From Muricea muricata (Eukaryota > Cnidaria > Anthozoa > Malacalcyonacea > Plexauridae), in assembly GCA_963855995.1 (NCBI GenBank), contig OY979727.1, positions 12,702,946-12,766,945 on the forward strand: a stretch of DNA of 64,000 nucleotides, in the 5' to 3' direction. Positions 1 to 18,600 of this stretch are shown in pieces. The translations under genes were made by a program, and so were the position numbers. Each line of letters begins with the position of its first letter. Position 1 is the stretch's first letter. The notes beneath the pieces are model-generated. The model had not been told where the DNA came from. It ran no database searches and was given only the letters and a program-made list of their open reading frames with translations.

Positions 1-5457
<5,457 letters not shown>

Positions 5458-5509
5458 CCTAGCAAAAGATTCAATTCATTTACTCATTTCTATATTATAA
5501 TCTTTTTGT

Positions 5510-5750
5510 GACTAAACTACCTGATAAACGTGGTGGTCCATATCGGTAGTATTCTACAATAAGCTGTCGTGGTTTGTGTCTGAACTACCTGAAAAGATAT
5601 CTCAAACGTGGGGGTCCAGTGTAGATAGTATTCTACAATAAGCTGTCGTGGTTTGTATCTGAACTACCTGAAAAAGATATTTCAAACGCGTTGGTCTAGT
5701 GTAGGTAGTATTCTACAATAAGCTGTCGTGGTTTGTGTGTGAACTATCTT
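5510..5750. repeat. 80-bp minisatellite, about 3 copies
   Basis: Tandem unit containing GTAGTATTCTACAATAAGCT, GTCGTGGTTTGTGTCTGAAC and a GATATCTCAAACG segment. It begins about 50 bp upstream of the collagen start codon. The same unit fills a RAD50 intron at 57320-57905. Confidence 0.88.
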
Positions 5751-8746
5751 TAAAACTTAAAAGGTCTTAAATTCAGACATCAACCAGGGTAACATATTGC
5801 AGAATGTCTTTATCCGTTGTCTTAATCGTCGAGGAGTCATGTATATATTACTAGAAGTCATGCAGTCATCTGCATGTGAATTCTACTGAAAACCACATGA
5901 AACTGGATTGTTTATATAGCGTTGAAGTGCAATTGATTTTTTCCCAAAATATTATTTCAAACATGCTTTGTTATTCCAGAGTGCGCCCATAGATTGTGAT
6001 TTTATACCACAAAGAAATATTTTAACTAAGAAAAATCCCTGACCGAGCAACAATAAGGCAATTCTCTTGAGCCTGCTTTTGAATCGGAACTTGAAGTCTG
6101 TGAAATATGATAAAAATATGAAATGTTTGTAGAAAAGATAAAAAAGATCAATTTCTGTATCATGATAAACAACAACAACCTCTTGTAGATTAGCGCGATA
6201 AAAAGCCATGGGAAACATTTTTGAAATGGTTCATCTGGTGGTATATCTGAGGCGCAAATTTAACTGTTACAGCTGAATTTAGCAATGGCTTCTGCTGAGA
6301 AATTCACTATGAGGCAAAGATTTGTCACGCATTTGTGATTATTTGTCACAAGATTTGTACCTTAGCAACCGTGCAGGATTGGAACACCTAATGGGTATGT
6401 TGACATTTCCAGTTTCCCGCGCGGTTCGCAATGCATTTTGGGATCGCTAGGGGGCAAACAAAGTTTCTTTCGTAGTAGGCTGTTATAAATATTCATATAT
6501 TTTAAGTTTTCGAGATCTCCTCACCCTAAACTCAAGCGAAAATTTGAAACTTTTGTGCCCTATTCTGGCTTAAGACTAAGAGGGTGATTATATGACCCTG
6601 CTTACTCTGGATTAAATGAAGCTTATTAAAATGACATCGAGGAATTAAAATAAGTCATTTTATGAAACCAATCAATCAAGGTTCGAATGCTTTGAATGTT
6701 GACCAACAAAAAAGATATACATTTTACGAAAATTAATTGCCTAAAACCCTTTTGCTTGTTTTATATTTCGGCAAAACATATCATAAACTGTGTCTTATTT
6801 CTAAACTTCAAAATCATTTTGCGCTCCATTTAATTTCGGGCAGGCGGAATCATATGATAATCGGCCCCCGGAAAGCGCACCTTGTAAAAAAATCCAGCAT
6901 AAAAAACTCCAATTATCTCCATTACAGGGAATTGTAAATGACATTTCATCTTTTAATGCATAAAGTGTCATTTAGCATAGTTTTAACGCAATTCAAATCA
7001 TAATCATCCCACATGCAACGAAATAATGACAGATGTTTCGAGGAATATGACAAAACAAAGTGATACATAATGTTATATTGAAGTATATTACAGGCATTGT
7101 ATTATGAAGGCGCCGGTCTAAATAAAGTCATCAGTCACCAATACAATCCCTCGATGATGTGCCAAATGGTGCTATTATTCGTTTATCGCAGGTATTCAAC
7201 GGTTCTATTTAAACGTTATTTAATTACGACGATGAAACTCACGCCCTTAAACGCAGGATGGACGCAGAATGCCATTAACAGAACTTCTTTGATAAAAACT
7301 ATTAATGTGGTAAACTTCTCTTAAGTACCATTTACAACATGATTGAACGTTCTGTATCAGTTATTTGATACAAAACGGACGTGAATGTTGCAAATGGCTT
7401 GTGACTCTTTTGTAAACCTATTTGCAAAGTAACTTTGAAAATTCATCATGTATAAGGCGAGAAAATCACATTTAAAGTTCATTGAGATGAAGAGAAATCT
7501 GTATTACATACACAGACTCCTTCACGCTCATACACGCTAAGCTTTGCACAGAGTTGATGAGAGTTCTGCAGTTCTTGTTGTGAGCTGCATGCTGGGACTT
7601 GCCGACTCTCATGCAATCTCATAGTCTTTGAACTGCTTCCAGAATTGTATTTAAACGCATTCAAGCACCTTACAAGATCCAAATGACGAGACTATTCAAA
7701 CATGCGCAGTGATATTTAATTCTCATCAAATCTCACGAGCCCTTGTTCTCTTGTGACCTAGGCAAACTTTCGCTGACAATTCCTGTATTCGCTTTGTCTA
7801 AGGGCTCTGTTATAATCACGACAATTGTCGCATGCCAATTTTTTTACATTGTACAGTACCAGGAGACCTGCAGGTCGACATCGACAGACAGACTAAGATC
7901 TGGACGTCACTAGGACACCGTCCTCCGAATTTCAACACAAAGAATGAATGCTAAGCAATTTGTGCGCGCAAGCAAATACTATATCTGTTTCCCAAAATCT
8001 GCTCAGATTAGCTAAAACGATGTTAATGTCTGTAAAACGGTGGAGTGTAGAAAATCGCTTCTACGTCGTTCTGAAAATGCTTGATTGTGCTGTCCTCGCT
8101 AGCGACATAAGCACAAGCACAAGCTAAACCAACAAGGCAAAACAAAGAAACGCGAGGAAGTGTACGACATAAGCACAAATTTCTCAAGGTCAAGTTTACA
8201 GAAAATGTGGCATTTTTCCAGTTGCGGTAAAGGTTATCAAGATATTCGAGTTATTACTAAGCACTCTCGAGCTGAAATCTTGACCTCTATTATGTCAAAC
8301 AGGCGTCTACTAGGTTCATAGATTACCATAAAATGCGCGACATAAGCAGCCTCTCGCTCAGCAACCATTCATCAGAATCAGTTCTCGACATCCCCCGAGG
8401 CAACGCGCATGCTTGTCTCTATCGTGATAAAGTCGCACGAGCGAGCGTAAACAAGCCCCTGACGCAATGCTAAAAATGACCTCTCGTTAAAAGGCTTGAC
8501 TGCTTGCCAAAAAATGCAGGGTGGTATTCCATACATCTGCTCGTGAAATATCCGCGTTTAGGGCTGGGCGAATGACATGATTAGAATTAGGCGCGGAGTC
8601 CTGCTAAGTGTGAATGCTTTAGAATGGTTTAAACTTGAGCAACGCTGATCGTCTAATTCTTCACCGCCCGTCGTGCGTGTATCTTTAAAAAGCCGCAGTT
8701 CAATATACATCATGACAAGAAATATCAACACTTGACTAAATCATAC

Positions 8747-8792
8747 CTGGGCAATGTAATGGCGGCCCATATTCCTAGCGCCTCTGGTCTCC
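8747..8792 (-). other. Possible 46-bp exon (weak)
   Basis: On the minus strand, CTTACAG precedes and GTATGA follows 46 bp. One frame reads ETRGARNMGRHYIAQ. It could be a 5'UTR exon of the collagen gene or an exon of an unrecognised gene. No homology is recognised, and it does not join in frame to the candidate at 10350-10394 using the obvious acceptor. Confidence 0.2.
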
Positions 8793-10349
8793 CTGTAAGA
8801 AATACATAAAAGATATAGAATTTTCCAGCGCCTAAAAACGGGGTTCCAAATAGCGCAGACCTTAGAGATGACCTTGACATCGCTCGATATGTTCAGACTC
8901 AATTAGTATTTCATCAGGTGATTGGACTGTCGACGCACCAAAAATATATAGGCCAAATACATATGAAAGTTCTGTATGCTTCATATAAATAGCAGAAGCG
9001 CAGTTCTGTCAATAAACTTCGCAATATTTTGATTTGATTTCTTGCAATCTTTTTGGCTTTTTTCGCCAGCAATCTCCACTTTCTGACAATCATAATTATT
9101 AATTAACGCAATCGGCCCGGCAAGCCGAAGAGTGACATTGTGCTTTGTAATAAAACAGTTTTGCAATAATAAAATGAAACATGCTTCTCGATTTAAAAGG
9201 CTGCACTTTTACGCGACAAAAAATACTCGTATTAATTAATCGTTTTGGTCATGCTCGCGAAACGTAAGCCATCTATGTAAATAACGAATATAATATCGCT
9301 TAACGAGAAGACATATATAACATCAGCGAGCCACGTTTCACACGCACAAGTACTTTGGGCAGCAAATCTTCGCCACCGATTTTTATCAAGTGCGTAATTG
9401 AGATACAGCACTTTCATTGATAACTTTGACGTGGTTGACACAAAACATGGTCACTTTATATGAGTTTGTGTTTGCCAAATATGAACTTAGTTGCAACATC
9501 ATGCAGTGCTTATAAAACCATTTGACTCGGATCACACATCATATTATGTACATATTTACAATACGATTCACGCACGAGCGCGTAATTTATTCAAAAGGCG
9601 CAATTTATACAAAACCCACGTCGTATACACATGCTAGTGCGCACTAATTGTGTATGCATGTTTTGGTGCATTACAAATATACAAGCCCCTTGTTATGTCG
9701 ACAGTTTTACGGCTTACCTTGGATGGGTCTCATTCGAGTGCGAGTTTGAGAACTTTGCATACACTATGGCCGCTCATTCATACATCCTTTATGCGTAACA
9801 AACTCCAGATAACGCGCAGCGAAACGAGAACAAAGACGTCGGACTGCCGAAGCCTGCTTTGGATTCTCACACGGGCCTACAAGACACTGTGCGGCTTTGT
9901 TTTCGACCGGAAACGGTAACGGCTGCGTCTGGCGAACAAGATATCTTATTACCTCAGAAGCCTCACTAAATCTTGCGCGCTATTACTTCGATGCGCAACG
10001 ATCGGTCATTTGCGTACGCTCCGCCACCGCGCGCTGCTAGGAAACGGCCAATTCGATGTTATCAATGCGCTACTTAAAACATTCTTGCGCGATTGTCCAC
10101 AGTGGTTCGTAGCGCGGTTTATGCTAAACAAAGAATGCATTAGGCGCGAGAACAGTGCTTTCTTGTTCCAGGAAGTGCCGGGATTCTTCTGTTGCTTTGA
10201 CAAGTATTTTCTCGCCAGTCAAAATATTTTTCTTCGCATTTTTGCTTCAGGGCTACGCGTTCGTCGATCGTAAAACGTGGCGGATTGGCAGTAGTCAAGA
10301 AAAAAAGCAGATTTGTGAATCACACGAGCATAGAACAATATTTACTCAC

Positions 10350-10394
10350 CGAGCGGAAATACGACGTTACGATAACGATGTCGTCCTTCGACAT
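10350..10394 (-). other. Possible first coding exon (weak)
   Basis: On the minus strand an ATG at 10394 opens MSKDDIVIVTSYFRS, followed at once by a consensus donor GTGAGT. No partner exon is convincingly found. Confidence 0.2.
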
Positions 10395-11582
10395 GCTGCC
10401 GCCCGTGTTTTGCAGGGCCTGATGTGGAGTTTGTTTAATTAAACCTGTTTATTTTACGACACGAAGAAAGACCGAAATTTTTCGACCGCATCGGCAATCA
10501 GGAACCAATTAGGCTATTAAAACTGTGTAGATGCATTAACTACATTTCAGGCAATTACAAATCATTATGATTAAGCCATGGGGCTCGCATCTCACATCTT
10601 GTATCAAAAAGAGCTTGCATATCCGGTGACGCCGATGTCATGTCAGAGCGTTGACGGACGCGATATTTTGGCACGTTTTACTTAAAAACTAAACTCGTAC
10701 GTGATGCAGGTTCGCGTACTTCTACTAGAGGCATTACTGGGCGAGTTCAAACATCACGCGAACTTTTTTTCTTTCTACCCAAGTAGTATATATCTCCACT
10801 GCGGATAAGCGTTAAACATACAAAGCAAATCTCAGCTATTTAGTTTTTTCCCGGCTTGTTAAAGATAGAACTGATCTTCGCGTGTTTTAGATATATCTTC
10901 TCAAGCATGTCCCGCCCGCTGCAATAAGATTACTATCAAAGATACTCAAAGCTTCTACTTTAATTTCCTTGCTCGTCAATGCAGATTTAACGTGTATTTT
11001 CACTTACTGTAATTAGCCAACAGGACATAGACAATTGATTTCACACACGCGCTATTAGATTCGAATTAAATTTAATGAATTTTGAACACAAAACGATGAA
11101 ACAAAAAACACCTATTATTGATATATTGCAGCTTTTCAGATAGAGAATCTTCCAACAACGCGTATAGACCTGACCTTATATCTCTCTCACCTCTAAATAT
11201 ATCTTCATCGCCGCCTTGGGACAAGCTATTCTAATGGGTTTAGGGTTGGAACGTAATCTCATTTCCTCAGTAATAGTCGAGCCTGATAACTGCTACGAGT
11301 TGCGTCGTTCTCGTTCCAAGTGAACAGCAAAGCATAGCATCTATGCATCCTACTTGAGTTCAAAGGCAAGGCAAAAACAATTTACTTTTACTGATATTAC
11401 TTTTGCACAAATAATGTAGTGAACACAAAACGTAATAATTCCGGCTTTTCAGTTAATCGGATGATAATCATTATAAGTCTTGGGAGGTTAGGATTTCCGC
11501 ATTGTTATGACTAAATCACAACGTGTGAACGTTTCGAGAAACTTTTGACGTTTCATTGCTACGACAATGTAACCGATTACAA

Positions 11583-12010
11583 AACCTATGTTAAATGCCA
11601 TTCCATACTGGACCATACAATACCACATCAGATCACATCGCACTATTCCATGCTATACCATACCATACAAGAGCACACCATACCATAGCATACCATAACA
11701 CACCATACCATAGCATACCATAGCTACCATAGCATACCATGGCATACCATAGCATACCATAGGATACCATACCGTACCGTACCATACCATACCATACCAT
11801 ACCATACCATACTATACCATGCCATGCCATGCCATGCCATGCCATGCCATGCCATGCCATGCCATGCCATGCCATGCCATGCCATGCCATATCATACCAT
11901 ACCATACCATACCATACCATACCATACCATACCATACCATACCATACCATACCATGTCATGCCATGCCATACCATTGACCATATACTATACTATACCATT
12001 GACCATATTA
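11583..12010. repeat. Pentanucleotide satellite (ACCAT)n / (GCCAT)n
   Basis: Degenerate ACCAT repeats surround a pure block of about 14 GCCAT units (about 11818-11889), followed by pure ACCAT. The long Met-Val-Trp-Tyr-Gly and Met-Pro-Cys-His-Ala frames are translations of it. A short array of the same pentamer on the other strand lies at 56690-56775. Confidence 0.96.
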
Positions 12011-13840
12011 CAATATCATAAAATACCACACCCTTAACACAAGACGGGTTTTGTAATTTTTCAACCTTCTATTTGACTGAGATAAACTTTCCTCGCTTAC
12101 AGAGAGATGTTGGCTCGTCATGACGATCGTCATGAACACTATAGTAAAGCAAATGAAGTAACCAGGTAACCATTGGACATAGTATTGTACTCATAGAGAG
12201 TCGTCCTGATTTTACATTTAATTTTAAATAGTAATTTTATTTAACGCGTATTTGAGTACACTTTTGAAGTAATTCACAAAATTCGTGCGTCGCTGAAGAA
12301 CAGCCACGCATTTTATAAATAGAATAAAAAATCAATAACTTAATTCGCCATTGACAAACATGGAGTTTTGTTTACGCAAGACAATCTGCAAAACCTACAA
12401 ATTCTAGCTTCGTGTTTCCTGCTGTTAAAATCTCACTGAGCCATGCCTCCATAATATTTGCTTATTCATCACCATGCAGCTATAATACTATATTGTTTGT
12501 CAATAGTGTAATCTCTTTGTGCAAAAGTGGACAATAAATTCACCTCTGTATGGTGTGTCACAGATAAGAAAACCACAAAATTGGAAAATATGATTATCTG
12601 GCATCTATTAGCTAAACAATTATTCTTGATGATATACTTCTTTCATCATCACCAATCTCTTGATTGTGTTGTTAACGAGGTTTGTTCAGAAGATAGAACC
12701 GCTTTCAACACCCTCTCGATTAACGAAATCTTCACGAAAAATCTATTATACTTATTTTAAAACCTAGTTTACGCATAGTCGTGAATACATCAAAGTGGCC
12801 AATGTGGTAAAGTATGCACGCTGATCTACACTTAATATGACAGATTTGAATACAGCTCACAAAAGAAAAAATAGATTCAGACTATATCACATCGTAGAGA
12901 ATACGTCATTTACAAGACCTGTGCCATTAAAACGTGTGTACATAAGGACGTGCATATCCCAACAGTGTCTACACCTTTTCACGAGTCAAGGCTTTTGAAA
13001 AGTTCGTAAAACGTATTTGGTTGGGAAATTTGAAAAGGTATATACTTTCTTGAGCCATGCCATGTCCTGGCCCTTGACTAGTGGTATAGCATTCCATCAC
13101 AACAGTACTAGCCACCCCCCTCCCCCCGTACAACCATTAGGTAATTAGGTATCATTGTTTTCCCAAGATAACTTCGTATTGGCACTTATTACAGAACTAC
13201 TTTCAAGGGTCGGTACAGTACTGCCACATCATAAAAACTCCAGTTCATGGTTTGAGATCATCCAAGCAGGGTATATTTGTCACTATGTCACCACATATGG
13301 AAACATTACGGAAATTCTTTTCCCATTGCAAGGCATTGGCACACTGTAACAATTATCACGAATCTGCGTGAATCAAGGATTAAGCAAGGGTAGCCATTTC
13401 AACACAGCAAGCAAAACTTACAGTTCTTGGCTTGTTCCCATCAGACCACACAAGCCGTGCACAAAGGTTCTGCTATCGCTCACCAATTATTAGAAATATA
13501 AACACTGGCTACACAGCCGAAAATTACAAGTTGTTGAAAACAGGATGCAATAACGTTACGAGGGAATATTGTTCATAGTTTTCAACATTATCTTGTTACA
13601 CCTGATTCACGCTCGACAATATTGTTTGACACCGTTGACAACCAAGGACAATGTTGCCTCCACAATTCAACATTGTTGAATATTGTTTTCAACAAGCTGG
13701 AACAGAGGGCCAGTTGTTCAACAGCTGGATAGCTTAACCCCTTGGTAACTTCCCAACATTTTGTTCATAGGCTTGGAAATATTACTTTAGAAAATTTGGT
13801 TTGTAGAGGTAGTTTTGGTTTCTGAAGTCTTGAAATAAAC

Positions 13841-14091
13841 ATAGATATTAGAAAAAGGGATGGATTGGCAACTCTTTTGTTATCTATATTTTATCTTCAG
13901 TTGAGCACACCGGAAGCAAACATTGCCCAACTTGTATGGTAATTATGCTCATGAACTCAATTTCGTTTATGCGCATAATTACCATAGCGAGTTGTGCAAT
14001 GTTTGTTTCCCGTTTATTCAAAATAACTGAACCGAAGATCGTGTATAGTATTGAATAGCGTTGCCAATCCATTTTCCTTTCTAATATCTAT
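13841..14091. mobile_element. Long hairpin element (about 250 bp)
   Basis: Outer arms ATAGATATTAG and CTAATATCTAT are followed by GGATTGGCAAC and its complement. An inner palindrome is centred near 13967 (TGGTAATTATG / CATAATTACCA). There are no coding features. It is probably a MITE. Confidence 0.72.
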
Positions 14092-15450
14092 GGAATAAAC
14101 AGATTCGCAGAAATCATTAAAACAGTTGGCTAAGCTTCAACCAAACCAGGATTACTGCTGACCAAACTTTGAACAACTGGACCCTGCTAGGAATAAAATT
14201 CGTAGTGCGCATTGTGCAACCATCTGTATTTCAAAGCACAAACAGTTTCTCGTTGGACTACGTCTTCTCAATAGGTCTCACTCCACAATTACTCAACGCC
14301 GTTTCTAACATATCTACATAATATATATCTATATATGCCTCTAAAATTCTCAAAACATTCTGCGAAACACGATATTAATTTTTTAAATATCAATACGATT
14401 CCAATTTTTTAACTCCTTCAATATGAAGGTGAGAATACCGACATAAAGCTATTAGCCAAACGAGAATGAGAGTTGATGGGCTTTAAAACACTCGCGCGTT
14501 TTAAGCACCAACTTTTATCGAACCTCATGAGATTTTGTCAAGTTTCAGTTGGTTCAAATTTTGTTCAGAATCGATGGTCACTCAAGACGCAACAAATGAC
14601 TCTCATGCAACTCAATTTGTCAACTCGAATTCTCGTTTGACATGCAGCTTCATGTAGTCATTTGGACATGGAACATTTCCACTGTACAGTCCTTGACAGA
14701 CCATAACAAGAACAATACTAGTGAATAGTACTGGATACCAAAATACTGAAAGATACTGGGTATCTCCAAAACCAGATTGGTGCTTAATAATTTGACAGCT
14801 ATCTATAACGAGTTACGTCTCGAACGCAAGTTGTCAAGCTGAATTGGACCTAGCGTAGTTCCTGGCTTTGCCCAAAAAGACTGTTCGCTGAAGGTGCCCA
14901 GGAAGAAACGACAAGGTAGAATTCCTCACAAATTCATTGATGTGACATGATGACAGCCAGTTCTACCCACGTCTTTTACATATTTACATAGAGGTTTCTG
15001 TACAAATTTACGGCCTTATGGATAAACGACGAAACTATTTGGGGCTCGAATACGGTGGGAATTACTCCATCATTTAGCCAATTTCATTGGGCCTTTTGCA
15101 CAGGCAGAAACGAAACAGACTTGTTGCAAGTTGCGAAGTTTACTGTCTGAAGTTCGTCATCAAATCCGTGAAATGGGACATGAGGCAACGTGATATTTCA
15201 CAGACTTGCTGCCAGTTGTTGAAACTTAACATCAAGATTGTCGATAAAAAGTCTTGACAATCAATTGGCGCGAAGCTTGTTGACAACTTGCAGCAGACTT
15301 GTTCTCATACTGATATCGGCTTGATGACCACCCAACCACAAGCCTGAGGTAGACTTGCTGTAATATCTGCCTTTCCAAACTATGTACAGCACATCACTTC
15401 AAGACCGCGCCAGGCAGGCCTGGAACTAGGCTAAATCAGATGTACATGTG

Positions 15451-15642
15451 CTATACAGGCGGCCCATTAGGAGGTCCACGTGGATGTAGAAAAGGACAGC
15501 TATTCCCGCGAAGACATCCACGAGGCGATTTAAAGTGTCTACACAGGGGACGACCCCGCCCACTTGGATGACGTAGGCCGCGACCACGCCCTGGAAATTG
15601 TCCCTCATCTCCGTCACTGCTGTAGTATTCTTCCCCGGCGTC
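15451..15642 (-). CDS. PPP1R10: Last PPP1R10 exon with CCCH zinc finger
   Basis: Encodes an acidic stretch, an RG-rich run, then CRHFKSPRGCLRGNSCPFLH and PRGPPNGPPV before the stop. The CCCH finger followed by GPP is the PNUTS C-terminal signature and was the strongest single clue to this gene's identity. Confidence 0.93.
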   Translation of the reverse strand, partial: DAGEEYYSSDGDEGQFPGRGRGLRHPSGRGRPLCRHFKSPRGCLRGNSCPFLHPRGPPNGPPV

Positions 15643-18600
15643 CTGGAAAACAGAGTAACGTCTTTTAGTATAATACAGTAAGACACAGACACAGAATAGA
15701 GAATAAACAGACGAGCCACTCGAGTTGGAATCTGTAAAGTTTGTGTCGCCGCGCATGTTGCATTACGCATGTTCATTATGCAGGTTCGGGCCAGTCAATT
15801 GCCTTTTCTGGCCGATAGCAACGCTGAAATGGCCGTTCCGCCATCATTGTGGCATAAAAATAGGCGAACATGTCGCACTGTTGAGTGGTCCTACTGTTTA
15901 TTCACCATACTGGGACACACTTTAGACTCTAGGCTAGTGTATAAATCAATGAAGGCAAATGATGCTGTACTCGATAATTGTCTGGTTGACTAGAAATGTG
16001 TTCTAATTAACAACTAGATTACGAGCTCGAGATTTCTATGCGGTGATAGTTGATGAGGGCAAAGCCCGAATCAACTATCACCGCATAGAAATCGAGAGCG
16101 AGTAATGTAATTGTTTTAGTAGAATCAAAGGTCAAACATGGAATATTCAACAAAAAATTTGATTTTCAAGCAATTTTTTTAAAAGAAATCTCTATAGGAA
16201 GATGATTGTTTCGCTACTCGCTATATATCGAGGAATAGATAGCGAGGAGAGTAACCAATCAAATTACAGCATTTGCAATAGTATACTAGTATGATTCTAC
16301 TAATCTTGGTTGGAAGTCATACACATGTCGAAACTAAAGCTATGAACCGTTGAGAAAAATTCATCATCAACTATAGATCCTCCAGCAGGAATAGAACCAG
16401 CACCTTTGCAATGCCGATGCAATGTCAGAGCAAACGCAATTAATGTGTAAACATTTAAACATGAAGGGTGAGATTCCGGACGGAGAGTTCTGGCAAGAAT
16501 GTTTTTCTCTAGTTTAAATAGCACCAATGAAACTCGTCAACCAACTACTTACTTGATTTGGGTTCCGTATAGGAAATCGATTCGGCATTCCCCCTCGCCC
16601 CATGGGCCCGGCCATCCTCTGTCCAGGTAACGGATGCCTCATGCGGGGACCACCGGGAAGAGGGAACCTTCCCCGCATTCCTAGAAAGCGTGTGGGGTCG
16701 AGTGGGGGGCCTGGGGTAGGGAGTAAGCCACGAGATCTGAATTCGGGCGAGGTGTGACGTGATGGATCGTGACTTAAAAGACCTAGAAAAAAATACATTG
16801 AAAAATTGCTGTGGTGAGGAAGAAAGACTTTAATTTGATTCACATTTGTCGTAAGAATCTGGAATGGCTTCTCTAGGCTGATGTACTGTAATTGAGTGAA
16901 TGCTTTATATAAGGGTATACCAATGCAACAGAATTCTAATATTCGTTTCATACTTTGGTTTGTGAAGCACTTATTCGCATATGTCAAAAGGACAAAATCC
17001 TCGATGGTTAGTGCGAACCAGAATGCAGTTCTAAAAGCGTTAGTTGAGATGTCTTTATCGTATGTAGACATTCCAAAAACTATCAAAGGCGGCTAGCCAA
17101 CTTGATCAATCTTCGTGTGTTGTATTCTTTATGCGTTTTTCATTACCTTAGGTCTCTTCAAGAAAGATCTTTAATGCCTTACCTACACGGCCGGGGACTC
17201 TTAACGTCTGGCCCATTAACGGCGAAGGAAACCGCTGAACACCAAGTTCGTTTAAGTTTTGGTTTTGTTCTCCTTGCTCTTGCGAAGCCTACGGGACACA
17301 TTTAAAAAACAATACGAAGGTTTTCTTGTTACATGTCAAGACGCGCAAAATTTTTCAAATATATTTCAGAAAAATCATCACGGTTGGCTTACCACGATTT
17401 TCTTCAACAGAGCTTGAACATCTACGTTGGACAATGCTGCACTCGACGAGCCTGTAATGAAAGAGAAAACCATTCATTAAGTCTTAAGCCCCGTACCGAC
17501 AAGCAAGTTTTCCTTGACAAGTTTTCCTTGACAGGCTTTGGTTGTTCCTGTGTACGCGAAATTTGACTACATTTTTTTCTTGACAACTTTTACGAGGCCA
17601 CATGAATTAAGTACGTAAACAAAAATTCCCTTGTCAAGTGTTCCTTGTTGCACGTATACACGAGCAAGTTTCCTTGTCGAAAAGCTGGTACGACTAGCTT
17701 TTAAACCAGGCTCCTTGTCCAGGAAAGATTGTCAATTATTTTGCGTACACACGAGCAAATAAAACTTGTCATCAAGGAAAACTTGCTCGTCTGTACGGAG
17801 ATTTATTCTGCGTTGACTCAAAGATGACACTGAAATGTTTACACAGCAACGTTATCACTTACCAGCCAAGTTTGTCGCTGAATTGCCAGCACCTAAACCA
17901 TACAAGATTTTTAATAATGGTTCGTGACCAACCTACACTGTAGTGAACCTTTGGTGGGGATGTTGAGGTGGCGTTGATGTATGGGTTCTGATCTTCCAGA
18001 CAACGATAGCGAGGTTCAAATCTGACAACAACTAGCGCTACATTAATCTACTGTATCTTTAGCCAATCACCTTTACCAACAGACAATTTAATAAAATATA
18101 AGAAAAAACATACTCCGAAGAACAACATCGTGTAAACTCAAGATATGAGCTGTTAACAAGGCAACAGTTTTGAGGTGATATTTCGACTCTATTTCAAAGT
18201 CATTGTCAAACACTTATTCTGGTTTGACAATGACTTTGAAATAGAGTCGAAATATGACCGTACAACTGCTGTCTTGTTGTTAATAGCCCATATCTTGAGT
18301 TTACAAAATGTTTTTCCTCGGAGTATGTTTTTTCTTATATTTAGCCAATCAGATGTGCTGTATCCTTTTGATTAACCAATAAGGTTCCTTGTAAGTCAGG
18401 AAAAGGCAGCAGTGGTGAAAGTCAGAGCTGAACCTCGCCAATCCAACCTCCCCCCCCCCCCCGCCATCTCTACTCTGGCGGTGAAAAGAATGCTTCACCA
18501 CCGTGACACCATACCAAAGCTTAGACACTCCATCCCATCTTGCTGCCAATGATCCAGCTTTATATCTCAACCCCCCAGTAACCTTCTTGCGAAATCATGC

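Larger units (their letters stand above)
5760..15400. other. Gene-poor interval
   Basis: No open frame here shows a recognisable domain or a convincing chain of exons. It holds the pentanucleotide array, one long hairpin and unique AT-rich DNA. Several degenerate stretches near 7530-7690, 13590-13740, 14450-14650 and 15110-15310 resemble low-copy repeats seen elsewhere in the window (CTCATGCAACTC-type and CAACTTGTTG-type). Two weak exon candidates are listed separately. CpG-containing DNA near 9.9-10.4 kb could be a promoter, but nothing proves it. Confidence 0.6.

Noticed and set aside
10155-10442. Plus-strand frame containing GYAFVDRK, suggestive of an RRM RNP1 motif
   Set aside because: Only eight residues resemble RNP1; there is no RNP2 and no further RRM sequence.
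11633-12037. Long frames with Met-Val-Trp-Tyr-Gly or Met-Pro-Cys-His-Ala repeats
   Set aside because: Translations of the ACCAT/GCCAT pentamer on both strands.
16514-17086. 190-aa minus-strand frame as a stand-alone gene
   Set aside because: Only 16553-16782 is coding, as the penultimate PPP1R10 exon. The upstream part is intron preceding a clear TTTCTAG acceptor.
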